54,047 nucleotides of DNA from Leptolyngbya ohadii IS1 (GCF_002215035.1 NZ_NKFP01000005.1:1-54047), one strand, 5' to 3'; shown: positions 7,620-14,621, counted from the first letter of the stretch. Made by a program: numbers and translations. Notes: a model not told the origin generated them from the letters alone.

Positions 7620-7868
7620 ATGGCAGCTACCAATTGCATCATTTACGTTGAAGCGTTTGATTCCCAGCGATCGATGTGGTTCCACATGGAACAGGCAGAC
7701 GAAGAGCTAGAAGGCAACGTTATCGCCTTCGAGAACCGCGTTCCCTGTATTGGCGAAGAGTTTAGATTTGCTGGAGCTTACTACAAAGTTATAAGAGTCA
7801 TCTGGTCTCCGTTTGACAATAATGATATTGCCGCTCAACTTTGTGTTCGCCAATGTGGAGCCGATTGA
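7620..7868 (+). CDS. Small soluble hypothetical protein
   Basis: The product is 82 residues. The ATG at 7620 follows the fusion protease by 10 nt and has AGAGAGG a few bases upstream, so it ends the plus-strand operon. The sequence is acidic, rich in aromatic residues and probably of alpha/beta type (YVEAFDSQRSMWFHMEQ). It has no membrane span and no recognised motif. Its last 34 bp overlap the 3' end of the convergent gene at 7835-8221, so the two genes meet tail to tail. Function unknown. Confidence 0.55.
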   Translation: MAATNCIIYVEAFDSQRSMWFHMEQADEELEGNVIAFENRVPCIGEEFRFAGAYYKVIRVIWSPFDNNDIAAQLCVRQCGAD

Positions 7869-8221
7869 TCCGTGGACGATAGTTCTGATTTGTCTGCCAA
7901 TAATTTTCCCAGTTCCAACGCAGCAGCATTAATAAAGCCGATCGCATTGCGTCGTGCAATCCGAGCAGCCCAGTCCTGATAAGCTTTGCTTCCCTTTTTG
8001 CCTAGATGCAGGTAGCGGGTTGCGCCCTTCTTGCCCTCGAAGATAGGGCGATCGGCTTGAGCTTTGTAGTAGTCAAATTCTTTTGTTGTGCCGTCTTTTC
8101 GCTTTTTCGTGACGGTATAGGGGACGATCGTAACCCCAGTCGGGGCAACTGCACCAGACTTCCTAATTCGATCCTCGACCTCAGCTAAGGCAACCCGCGC
8201 CTCGTTTAATTCCTTGCCCAT
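7835..8221 (-). CDS. Hypothetical basic protein with candidate autoregulation
   Basis: The ATG at 8221 gives 128 residues; a TTG at 8242 would add seven. The N-terminus is helical (ELNEARVALAEVEDRIRK). The middle is basic and beta-like (PYTVTKKRKDGTTKEFDY), and then comes a lysine/glycine-rich part (GKKGATRYLHLGKKGSKAYQ) ending in a helix, compatible with nucleic-acid binding. The gene is preceded by two identical-arm palindromes and a TATAAT box, described separately. One palindrome lies just upstream of the start and the other lies next to the -10 box, so control by a palindrome-binding repressor is likely, perhaps the product itself. No family is recognised. Confidence 0.6.
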   Translation of the reverse strand: MGKELNEARVALAEVEDRIRKSGAVAPTGVTIVPYTVTKKRKDGTTKEFDYYKAQADRPIFEGKKGATRYLHLGKKGSKAYQDWAARIARRNAIGFINAAALELGKLLADKSELSSTDQSAPHWRTQS

Positions 8222-8227
8222 GTCGAG

Positions 8228-8255
8228 TAGTTCTAGTAGCAATACACTAGAACTA
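8228..8255. promoter_or_regulatory. Operator-like palindrome, copy 1 (AGTTCTAGT-N8-ACTAGAACT)
   Basis: Ten-base arms (TAGTTCTAGT and its complement) flank an 8-nt spacer. The site ends 6 bp from the ATG at 8221 of the minus-strand gene, a position where a bound repressor would block early transcription or translation. Copy 2 has the same nine-base arms and spacer length 73 bp away, close to seven DNA turns. Confidence 0.65.
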
Positions 8256-8294
8256 TTTTACTTGTTCCATATCTGGCTGAGTGCCTGCTGCTGC

Positions 8295-8300
8295 ATTATA
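8295..8300 (-). promoter_or_regulatory. Candidate -10 box TATAAT for the gene at 7835-8221
   Basis: On the minus strand a perfect TATAAT follows palindrome copy 2 with only one base between. The palindrome therefore covers the region where the -35 element would lie. A start about 7-10 nt further down would give a leader of about 65 nt containing palindrome copy 1. No convincing -35 hexamer is visible. Confidence 0.45.
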
Positions 8301-8301
8301 A

Positions 8302-8327
8302 AGTTCTAGTATCAAACTACTAGAACT
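8302..8327. promoter_or_regulatory. Operator-like palindrome, copy 2 (AGTTCTAGT-N8-ACTAGAACT)
   Basis: Nine-base perfect arms flank an 8-nt spacer whose sequence differs from that of copy 1, so the arms rather than the spacer are conserved, as expected for a dimeric protein site. It lies next to a minus-strand TATAAT box and 184 bp before hsdM on the plus strand. The rest of the 8256-8510 gap shows only loose repeats of GGGTTYTATA near 8463-8490 and a GGAGTAGGG ribosome site before hsdM. Confidence 0.6.
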
Positions 8328-8510
8328 AATCAGGGTGAAGTGAGCCTGTATCGGCTGTCGCACTCCGGGCAGAAGGATGGATTATCAGGGAGAAGATTAG
8401 TTTGAGATGCCGTGTTTCTCAGGTCTCCCGGTACAATTGTTCGGATGAATTCGTCTAAAATCTGGGTTTTATAAGTCCGGGTTCTATAGGTTCGGAGTAG
8501 GGAAACGCAA

Positions 8511-10061
8511 ATGCTGACTGGCGAACTTCGATCGCAAATCGACGCTGTTTGGAATGCCTTCTGGTCTGGGGGAATTGCTAACCCGCTAGAGGTCATTGAG
8601 CAGATTACCTATTTGCTGTTTCTGCGGCGGCTGGACTCTCAGCATACGCTGGAGGAAAACAAAGCGAGAACCTTAAAACGTCCAATAGAGCGGCGTGTGT
8701 TTCCAGAGGGCAACGATGACCAGGGACGACCCTACGACGATTTGCGCTGGTCTCGCTTTAAGCACCTGGAAGCGCGAGAAATGTTCGAGGTGGTGAGTGG
8801 GCGGGTGTTTCCGTTTCTGCGGACGGAGTTTCTGAGCAGCTATGGCGAGGATTCGACCTATGCTCACCACATGAAGGATGCCCGCTTCACGATTCCAACC
8901 CCAGCGCTGTTGGCGAAGGTGGTGGATCTGATTGACCATCTGCCAATGGACGATCGCGACACGAAGGGCGATCTCTATGAATATATGCTGAGTAAGATTG
9001 CCAGTGCTGGACAGAATGGGCAGTTCCGCACGCCGCGCCACATCATTCAACTGATGGTAGAGATGATGGCTCCCACGCCGAAGGATGTAATTTGTGATCC
9101 GGCAAGCGGTACTTGTGGTTTTCTGGTGGCGGCTGGGGAGTATCTACGATCGCATCATCCAGAGGTATTGCGGGATGCCAAGCTGAAGCAGCACTTCCAT
9201 CATGGGATGTTTCACGGCTTTGATTTCGACGGCACAATGCTGCGGATTGGCAGTATGAATATGCTGCTGCATGGCGTGGATAACCCGGATGTGGTTTACC
9301 GCGATTCGCTGGCGCAGGATCACGCGGGGGAGGATGAGAAATATACGCTGGTGCTGGCAAATCCGCCGTTTGCGGGATCGCTGGACTACGAGAATACGGC
9401 AAAGGATCTGCTTCAGATCGTTAAAACCAAGAAGACGGAACTGCTGTTTCTGGCGTTATTTCTGCGGCTGCTGAAGCCAGGGGGACGGGCGGCGGTGATT
9501 GTGCCGGATGGAGTGCTGTTTGGCTCCTCGAAGGCGCACAAGGAACTGCGGAAGATTCTCGTTGAGGATCAAAAGCTGGATGCAGTGGTGAAGCTGCCGG
9601 GAGGAGTGTTTAAGCCCTATGCGGGGGTGTCTACGGCAATTCTGCTGTTTACCAAAACGAATTCGGGCGGGACGGAACAGGTCTGGTTTTATGAGGTAGA
9701 GGCAGATGGTTGGAGCCTGGACGATAAGCGTCAGTCGTTGCTGCCAGAGGAGAAGTTGGGAGCAGTGCCAAAACTGGAACTGGTGGACGAGGAACACGCC
9801 AAGAACAATCTGCCGGATGTGCTGGCACGGTGGGCGCAGCGGGAGGGCAGTGAACGGGATCGATCGCGCACCGCTCAGAGTTTCTGTGTGTCGAAGGCTG
9901 AGATTGCCGAGAATGGCTATGATTTGAGCCTGAATCGCTACAAGGAAGTGGTGCATGAAGAGGTGAATCATGTGCCGCCTCAGCAGATTTTAACGACGCT
10001 GGAGCAGCTAGAAACCCGGATTCAACAGGGCATGAAGGAACTGCGGGAGATGCTGGGATGA
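8511..10061 (+). CDS. hsdM: Type I restriction-modification DNA methyltransferase subunit
   Basis: The product is 516 residues, a normal HsdM length. The N-terminal helical domain (about 1-120) begins MLTGELRSQIDAVWNAFWSG, typical of HsdM_N. The N6-adenine methyltransferase domain has motif I DPASGTCGF at 196-204 and motif IV NPPF at 284-287. With HsdS it methylates adenine at a bipartite site, and with HsdR it forms the restriction complex. GGAGTAGGG lies a few bases before the ATG. The last bases, GGATGA, overlap the ATG of the next gene. In this locus the next gene is not hsdS but a small accessory gene, and diverged copies of the hsdM 3' end recur three times downstream before hsdS. Confidence 0.95.
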   Translation: MLTGELRSQIDAVWNAFWSGGIANPLEVIEQITYLLFLRRLDSQHTLEENKARTLKRPIERRVFPEGNDDQGRPYDDLRWSRFKHLEAREMFEVVSGRVFPFLRTEFLSSYGEDSTYAHHMKDARFTIPTPALLAKVVDLIDHLPMDDRDTKGDLYEYMLSKIASAGQNGQFRTPRHIIQLMVEMMAPTPKDVICDPASGTCGFLVAAGEYLRSHHPEVLRDAKLKQHFHHGMFHGFDFDGTMLRIGSMNMLLHGVDNPDVVYRDSLAQDHAGEDEKYTLVLANPPFAGSLDYENTAKDLLQIVKTKKTELLFLALFLRLLKPGGRAAVIVPDGVLFGSSKAHKELRKILVEDQKLDAVVKLPGGVFKPYAGVSTAILLFTKTNSGGTEQVWFYEVEADGWSLDDKRQSLLPEEKLGAVPKLELVDEEHAKNNLPDVLARWAQREGSERDRSRTAQSFCVSKAEIAENGYDLSLNRYKEVVHEEVNHVPPQQILTTLEQLETRIQQGMKELREMLG

Positions 10062-10405
10062 AATTGGGCGAGATTGTATCGCGTCTAATCATCGATCGAC
10101 GTAAGCTTACTGACTATGCTCTGAATCCTGATAATCCAGCGGGTGCAAATAAAGCTTTAATTTTTCGCCTTCGCCTGGGATATACCAGGGATAATTATGA
10201 GCCACTGTTGCAGCAGATTGAGATTCAGGCATTGGAGGCTGAAGCGTTACCGACCAAAGCAGACCAGCACGGACAGCGATATCAGTTAGATTTAGAGGTA
10301 GTCGGGGTCGAGGGACAGAGGGAGATCGTCCGGACTGGGTGGATTGTTGCACCAGGAGCGAATTTTGCCAGATTAGTGACGCTGTATGTGAGGAAGCAAC
10401 CATGA
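10058..10405 (+). CDS. DUF6883-type small protein, probable toxin-antitoxin partner
   Basis: The product is 115 residues. The ATG at 10058 overlaps the hsdM stop as ATGA, so it is translated behind hsdM. The sequence DRRKLTDYALNPDNPAGANK followed by a compact alpha/beta domain ending in TLYVRKQP resembles the DUF6883 family, known from small two-gene units thought to be toxin-antitoxin or defence accessories. The next gene overlaps it by 4 bp and is of the DUF4926 type, a frequent partner. The pair forms the first of three cassettes between hsdM and hsdS. The family call is from memory of the pattern; biochemical activity is unknown. Confidence 0.65.
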   Translation: MKLGEIVSRLIIDRRKLTDYALNPDNPAGANKALIFRLRLGYTRDNYEPLLQQIEIQALEAEALPTKADQHGQRYQLDLEVVGVEGQREIVRTGWIVAPGANFARLVTLYVRKQP

Positions 10406-10722
10406 CCAAACCTGAACTATTTGATGTGGTTGAGTTGCTGGTCAATCTGCCAGAGCAAAACTTGCAGGCGGGCGCACAGGGGGCGATCGTTGAGCAGTAT
10501 GCCGACGACACTTATGAGGTCGAGTTTGCCAATGCAGACGGAGAAACCCTTGCTTTAGTCAGCCTGCCTGTGCAGCAATTCGTGGTCGTTTGGCGAGCCG
10601 CGACAAAAACCTGGGTTCCTCTTTCGGAGAAAATTGAGGCTCTGATAGCAGTTTTGCCGGAAGAGACGCGATTGGAAGTGTTTGACTTTGCTCGATTCGT
10701 CTACAGCCGCAGAATGAGATGA
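10402..10722 (+). CDS. DUF4926-type protein with DUF2281-like C-terminal tail
   Basis: The ATG at 10402 overlaps the previous stop (ATGA), giving 106 residues. Residues 1-65 (LFDVVELLVNLPEQNLQAG, then GAIVEQYADDTYEVEFANAD) form a small beta-barrel-like domain of the DUF4926 type. Residues 75-106 (IEALIAVLPEETRLEVFDFA) resemble the short helical antitoxin-like DUF2281 motif also seen at 13476-13766. A fusion of the two is unusual, since DUF4926 proteins usually end after the first part. It probably works with the DUF6883 protein. An upstream extension to 10339 is ignored because it overlaps that gene in another frame. Confidence 0.65.
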   Translation: MTKPELFDVVELLVNLPEQNLQAGAQGAIVEQYADDTYEVEFANADGETLALVSLPVQQFVVVWRAATKTWVPLSEKIEALIAVLPEETRLEVFDFARFVYSRRMR

Positions 10723-10748
10723 TGGCTCACTGGGAGTATGAATCTGGG

Positions 10749-10822
10749 GCGATCGCCCACCATCAGCCCTACAAACCAAGATCCAGCAGGGGATGAAGGA
10801 GCTAAAGGAGATGTTGGGATGA
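10749..10822 (+). repeat. hsdM 3'-end remnant, copy 1
   Basis: Bases 10775-10822 can be read as TKIQQGMKELKEMLG and a stop, matching the last residues of HsdM (TRIQQGMKELREMLG). Over the last 41 bp it differs from true hsdM at 8 positions but from copy 3 at only 2, so it derives from another hsdM allele. The 26 bp upstream, starting with GCGATCGCCC, are shared with copy 2. It ends in GGATGA, where the next cassette begins. Confidence 0.75.
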
Positions 10823-10892
10823 GGCTAGAAGCGACCCCTTACGGATATCTCGAAGAACGCGTCTCATTTAGCGGAATGCGGGAGGAGGGTGT

Positions 10893-11216
10893 GTGAGGTC
10901 GTTTCCTTGTTCTTATTTAGGCGTAGACGTTGAACTAACGGATGAACGGGAACAGCACATTATTGAAACGCACCCAGGTACGCTACCTAATTACTTGGAG
11001 CAGTTAGCTGAAACCCTGGCTGATCCTGACCAGATTCGTCAAAGCGATCGCGACCCATCAGCACTTTTGTTTTCTAAATGGTTTGCTACGATTCGCACAG
11101 GACGGTATTTAGTCGTTGTGATGGTCAGCCAACCAGACCCACCAAGGTACTGGATCATTACAACCTACACGGCTCGCAAACTTGCTGGAGGAAAGGTGAT
11201 ATGGACAAAAACTTAA
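10893..11216 (+). CDS. Probable PBECR-type nuclease-like toxin
   Basis: The GTG start at 10893 has the strong ribosome site GGAGGAG at 10881-10887; the product is 107 residues. The pattern DEREQHIIETHPGTL, then a helix, DPDQIRQSDRD, VVVMVSQ and WIITTYTAR fits the phage-barnase/EndoU/colicin/RelE-like (PBECR) nuclease fold, often annotated as a toxin of small two-gene systems. The histidines of HIIETH and the T/Y of TTYTAR are candidate active-site residues. The partner gene, a DUF2283 protein, overlaps its 3' end by 16 bp. The pair is the second cassette between hsdM and hsdS. The toxin role is inferred from family and pairing. Confidence 0.6.
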   Translation: MRSFPCSYLGVDVELTDEREQHIIETHPGTLPNYLEQLAETLADPDQIRQSDRDPSALLFSKWFATIRTGRYLVVVMVSQPDPPRYWIITTYTARKLAGGKVIWTKT

Positions 11217-11434
11217 TCTTTCGCTACGACAAGGTTGGAGATATTCTTTACATTGACACTTGCCCTCCGTATGCTGACCAGGAAACTGAGGAATTGGGCG
11301 ATGAAATTATTGCGCGTCTGAACCCTGATTCCGGAGCGATCGAGAATTTGGAAATTCTTTTCTTCTCAAGCCGCCTGAATTCGAGTATGTCGCTGGAACT
11401 GCCGATTCAAGCTGCTCTCAAATTGGCAGGATAA
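11201..11434 (+). CDS. DUF2283 family protein, likely antitoxin partner
   Basis: The ATG at 11201, preceded by GGAGGAAAGGTGAT, gives 77 residues and overlaps the nuclease-like gene by 16 bp. The sequence FRYDKVGDILYIDTCPPYAD, DEIIARLNPDSGAIENLEI and a short C-terminus is typical of DUF2283. These proteins commonly sit behind BrnT-, RelE- or PBECR-like toxins and are presumed antitoxins. A longer frame from 11078 lies within the toxin gene and is not used. After its stop comes hsdM remnant copy 2. Confidence 0.75.
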   Translation: MDKNLIFRYDKVGDILYIDTCPPYADQETEELGDEIIARLNPDSGAIENLEILFFSSRLNSSMSLELPIQAALKLAG

Positions 11435-11443
11435 AAACTTGAT

Positions 11444-11517
11444 GCGATCGCCCACCATCAGCCCCACAAACCAAGATCCAGCAGAGAATGAAGGATCTAA
11501 AGGAGATGTTGGGATAA
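11444..11517 (+). repeat. hsdM 3'-end remnant, copy 2
   Basis: Bases 11470-11517 read as an HsdM tail ending in a stop (GGATAA here, where other copies have GGATGA). It shares about 74 bp with copy 1, including the GCGATCGCCC stretch upstream of the hsdM-derived part. It separates the nuclease/DUF2283 pair from the Uma2 gene. Confidence 0.75.
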
Positions 11518-11554
11518 TGGAGCTACTGCACCTCGATCGCCAGGAGGTAGGGGG

Positions 11555-12124
11555 ATGACTATTGCCGTTTCAAAGATGACTTTTGATGAGTTTCTGTCTT
11601 ATGACGATGAAACGGATAGCTGGTATGAGCTAGAAAATGGGGAACTGATTGCGATGCCTGCTGAGAGTGAAATTAATCGCCGCATTGCAATGTTTTTGGT
11701 GGCGACGTTTCTGAAGCTGGGCATTTCATTCAATCGCCTGTCGATGAAGACTGAGGTTGCAGTAAGCAGCACCCGAATATCCGTGCGTGTCCCCGATCTG
11801 GTGGTTTTCTCAGAAGAGGGAGTGGCTGCACTAGAAGGAGCCAGTCGATCGCTTGTGTTGCTCGATATGCCACCGCCGCTTTTGGTTGTTGAGGTGGTCA
11901 GCCCAGGGCAGGAAAGCCGAGATTATCGCTACAAGCGATCGGAGTATGCAGCACGAGGCATTGCGGAATATTGGATCGTTGACCCCATTCAGCAAAAGGT
12001 GACAGTTTTGGAGTGGGTTGAGGGCTTCTATGAGGAAAAAGCCTACACCGGAGATGAGCCGATCGCCTCGCCACTACTGGGTAATCTGGATCTGACAACA
12101 GCCCAGGTTTTACAGGGGAAGTAG
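11555..12124 (+). CDS. Uma2 family endonuclease
   Basis: The product is 189 residues, the usual Uma2 (DUF820) length. Landmarks are the N-terminal MTFDEFLSYDDETDSWYEL-type opening with ELENGELI, the central RVPDLVVFSEEG with the catalytic aspartate of the PD-(D/E)xK fold, LLVVEVVSPGQESRDY with the E, and YKRSEYAARGIAEYWIVDP. Uma2 proteins are greatly expanded in cyanobacteria. A restriction-endonuclease-like fold is well supported for the family, but the cellular role is not clear. It is the third unit between hsdM and hsdS and is followed by the third hsdM remnant. Confidence 0.85.
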   Translation: MTIAVSKMTFDEFLSYDDETDSWYELENGELIAMPAESEINRRIAMFLVATFLKLGISFNRLSMKTEVAVSSTRISVRVPDLVVFSEEGVAALEGASRSLVLLDMPPPLLVVEVVSPGQESRDYRYKRSEYAARGIAEYWIVDPIQQKVTVLEWVEGFYEEKAYTGDEPIASPLLGNLDLTTAQVLQGK

Positions 12125-12154
12125 AAGGGGCGATCGGGCAGTAATGGTAATAAG

Positions 12155-12202
12155 ACCAGGATGCAGCAGGGGATGAAGGAGCTAAAGGAGATATTGGGAT
12201 GA
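12155..12202 (+). repeat. hsdM 3'-end remnant, copy 3, overlapping the hsdS start
   Basis: It reads TRMQQGMKELKEILG and a stop; the final ATGA contains the hsdS start codon at 12199. This is the natural hsdM-hsdS junction, with hsdM and hsdS overlapping by 4 bp, but detached from the rest of hsdM, which lies 2.1 kb upstream. It also supplies GGAG before the hsdS start. Confidence 0.8.
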
Positions 12203-13392
12203 AAACTCTGTCTCTACCTATAAGTGCATTTTGCAAAACAGGCAGTGGAACAACCCCGTCGCGTAATAAGCACGATCGCTACTATGATGGCGATATTCCT
12301 TGGGTAAAGTCCGGTGAGCTACGAGAATCAGTTATTACCAAAACTGAGGAGACGGTTACAAGAGAAGCTTTAGCAGAAACACCACTAAAAATTGCTCCTA
12401 AAGGAGCCGTCCTTGTTGCGATGTATGGTGCTAATGTGGGGCGACTCGGAATATTAGGTATTGAAGCCACCACAAACCAAGCAGTTTGCCATATTATCCC
12501 TGACCAGGACAAAGCTGATTCTAGGTATCTTTTTCATGTACTGCGGCAAAAGCTTCCTGAATTCATCTCACGAAGTGTTGGTGGAGCGCAACCGAATATT
12601 AGCCAACAGATAATCCGAGAAACTGAAATTCCCCTACCCCCGATCGCTGAACAAAAACGAATTGCAGCAATTTTGGATAAGGCGGAAGAGCTTAGAGGAT
12701 TGCGGCGGAGGGCATTGGAGGAATTAGATGCGATCGTCCAATCCATCTTCCTCGATATGTTTGGCGATCCAGTAAGTAATCTAAAGGGTTGGAAACGTAC
12801 TCGTTTCAGTGACTTGCTTTCTGCTATCGAAAGTGGTCGCAGTCCAAACTGCCTTGATCGACCTGCTGAGGGTGCAGAATGGGGTGTTCTTAAACTGGGA
12901 GCAGTAACATGGTGTGAATATAATCCTTTAGAAAATAAAGCTCTGCCTTCAAACGAAACACCGGATTTGTTTCTTGAGGTAAAGCCTGGTGATTTACTGT
13001 TTACCCGAAAAAATACGTTTGAGCTTGTCGCTGCTTGTGCTTTGGTTCGTTCAACCCCTCCACGATTGCTTCTGCCAGATCTTATCTTTCGATTCCGAAC
13101 TAAGCCGGATGCTCCGATAAATTTGTCTTTTCTCCATCAGCTTCTGATTAATTCTGCAAAACGTCGTGAGATTCAAAAGCTTGCAAGTGGCTCTGCTAGC
13201 TCAATGCCAAATATTTCAAAGGCAAAATTGGAGTCTGTTTTAATTGAAGTCCCTCCACTTCACCTTCAAGAAGACTTTGCTCGACGGGTTGAGGCGATCG
13301 AACAACTGAAAGCGGTTCACCGCGAATCCCTTGCCCAACTCGATGCCCTCTTTGCCTCCCTGCAACACCGCGCCTTTCGGGGAGAGTTGTAG
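12199..13392 (+). CDS. hsdS: Type I restriction-modification specificity subunit
   Basis: The product is 397 residues, normal for HsdS. Two target-recognition domains, about 1-150 (SGTTPSRNKHDRYYDGDIPW) and 195-345 (KGWKRTRFSDLLSAIESG), each precede a conserved helix: PPIAEQKRIAAILDKAEELR at about 148-168 and LHLQEDFARRVEAIEQLKAV at the C-terminus. These helices form the coiled-coil spacers that set the distance between half-sites. It binds HsdM and decides the methylated sequence. The start overlaps hsdM remnant copy 3. Its 3' end (last 102 bp) is duplicated at 14117-14218. Confidence 0.95.
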   Translation: MKTLSLPISAFCKTGSGTTPSRNKHDRYYDGDIPWVKSGELRESVITKTEETVTREALAETPLKIAPKGAVLVAMYGANVGRLGILGIEATTNQAVCHIIPDQDKADSRYLFHVLRQKLPEFISRSVGGAQPNISQQIIRETEIPLPPIAEQKRIAAILDKAEELRGLRRRALEELDAIVQSIFLDMFGDPVSNLKGWKRTRFSDLLSAIESGRSPNCLDRPAEGAEWGVLKLGAVTWCEYNPLENKALPSNETPDLFLEVKPGDLLFTRKNTFELVAACALVRSTPPRLLLPDLIFRFRTKPDAPINLSFLHQLLINSAKRREIQKLASGSASSMPNISKAKLESVLIEVPPLHLQEDFARRVEAIEQLKAVHRESLAQLDALFASLQHRAFRGEL

Positions 13393-13475
13393 CGTGTAAT
13401 GAGTTTTAGCTTGAGTGATTGAAAGATGGTTGAGGTCTTGAATCTGATTTAGAGTGCAACAAAGGAGAGTGATTT

Positions 13476-13766
13476 ATGCAGAGTTCAGTTAACCTTGAAG
13501 AGATTATTTTAGAGAACTTGCGACAGCTACCTCCAGACAAACAGCAAGAAGTTCTTGACTTCACTGAATTTCTGCGACAGCGAATCACCCCAAAATTGCC
13601 AGCCGCTAAACCCTCTCTGCGGCAAATCGCCGCTATGTCCCTGCAAGAACGTCATCAATTTCTGGCTCAGTCTGTTGCTGAAATGACGAACGACTTCCTG
13701 ACTGACCCAGAACTTACAGAATTTGCTGTTCTAGATGCTGAAGATTGGGAAACTGAGCATGACTAA
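13476..13766 (+). CDS. DUF2281-like antitoxin of a MazF-type pair
   Basis: The product is 96 residues. The N-terminal part NLEEIILENLRQLPPDKQQE and VLDFTEFLRQRI is the short helical motif of DUF2281 and related cyanobacterial antitoxins. The C-terminal part (MSLQERHQFLAQSVAEMTND, then an acidic end) probably binds and masks the toxin. AAAGGAGAG lies just before the ATG. The toxin gene overlaps its 3' end by 8 bp. It lies directly after hsdS and forms a fourth small cassette in the restriction locus. Confidence 0.75.
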   Translation: MQSSVNLEEIILENLRQLPPDKQQEVLDFTEFLRQRITPKLPAAKPSLRQIAAMSLQERHQFLAQSVAEMTNDFLTDPELTEFAVLDAEDWETEHD

Positions 13767-14118
13767 TCCCAAACGCGGCGAAAATTGGCTTGTTGACCTC
13801 AATCCTACCAGAGGGCAAGAAATTCAAAAAACTCGCCCGGTGGTGGTCATCAGTTCTGATCTTTTCAGTCCCATCCCGCTCAGAATTATTATTCCCATCA
13901 CCAGTTGGCAGGAAAAATTTGGCGATCGTCCCTTTATGGTGCGAATTGATGCTACCTCAGAAAATGGGCTGGATCGAGATTCGGCTGGAAATGTTTTGCA
14001 GGTTCGCAGTCTCTCAACAGAACGATTTGCCAGAAAGCTAGGTCAAATTTCGCCTGAAATACTTCAAGAGCTACTGGCAGGTTTAATCATCTGCGTGGAT
14101 TATGAAGCAGCACCTTGA
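13759..14118 (+). CDS. MazF/PemK family mRNA interferase toxin
   Basis: The ATG at 13759 overlaps the antitoxin gene by 8 bp, giving 119 residues. The PemK/MazF barrel is clear from RGENWLVDLNPTRGQEIQKT, RPVVVISSD, RIIIPITSW and SAGNVLQVRSLSTERF. Family members cut mRNA at short sequences when freed from the antitoxin. The conserved arginine (TRPVVV) and the LQVRSLS strand with its serines fit an active enzyme. The longer frame from 13735 is not used. The stop codon at 14116-14118 is fused to a duplicated piece of hsdS. Confidence 0.85.
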   Translation: MTNPKRGENWLVDLNPTRGQEIQKTRPVVVISSDLFSPIPLRIIIPITSWQEKFGDRPFMVRIDATSENGLDRDSAGNVLQVRSLSTERFARKLGQISPEILQELLAGLIICVDYEAAP

Positions 14119-14218
14119 TGCGATCGAACAGCTCAAAGCCACTCATCGCGAATCCCTTGCCCAACTCAATGCCCTCTTCGCCTCCCTTCAACATCGCGCT
14201 TTCCGGGGAGAGTTGTGA
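14117..14218 (+). pseudogene. hsdS 3'-end remnant
   Basis: This 102-bp stretch matches the end of hsdS (13291-13392) at about 85 percent of positions and keeps its codons, reading AIEQLKATHRESLAQLNALF up to GEL and a stop. It begins inside the stop of the MazF toxin. It is the tail of a second hsdS allele, so the toxin-antitoxin pair is bracketed by two hsdS ends, parallel to the hsdM tails upstream. Confidence 0.8.
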
Positions 14219-14219
14219 T

Positions 14220-14600
14220 ATGGCTACAGAACAATATCGGCAATATATTCAGCAGCTTCTTACAGAGCGTGCCCAGCGTGTCTCAAAACAGCAAAACGCT
14301 GAAGAAGATGAGGTGCAAACTCTGTTTGATACCGAAAGAAACCATTACCAGTTACTCTATGTGGGCTGGCGAGGAAATAGACGGGAATTTGGGTGTATTC
14401 TGCATTTAGACATTAAAGACGGAAAAACTTGGATTCAACACGACGGAACAGAAGTGGGAATTGCAAATCAACTGGTGGAATTGGGTGTCCCCAAACAAGA
14501 TATTGTGCTGGCATTTCACGAACCCGATATCCGTCCGTTTACCGAGTTTGGCACGGGTAAAATAACTGACCCAAACGATCGAGGATTGGAACTTGTCTGA
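14220..14600 (+). CDS. xisI: XisI family protein
   Basis: The ATG at 14220 gives 126 residues. The pattern YRQYIQQLLTERAQRV, FDTERNHYQLLYVGW, then CILHLDIKDGKTWIQHDGTE and a tail with LGVPKQDIVLAFHEPDIRP is that of XisI, named after the fdxN-element excision factor of Anabaena. Many XisI copies occur in cyanobacteria paired with XisH; here no XisH is found beside it, so this is an orphan. Its role outside the fdxN element is not established. The start lies 2 bp after the hsdS remnant's stop, so it may be translated from that transcript. Confidence 0.8.
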   Translation: MATEQYRQYIQQLLTERAQRVSKQQNAEEDEVQTLFDTERNHYQLLYVGWRGNRREFGCILHLDIKDGKTWIQHDGTEVGIANQLVELGVPKQDIVLAFHEPDIRPFTEFGTGKITDPNDRGLELV

Positions 14601-14621
14601 TTTTATCAGGAGAGACAATTC

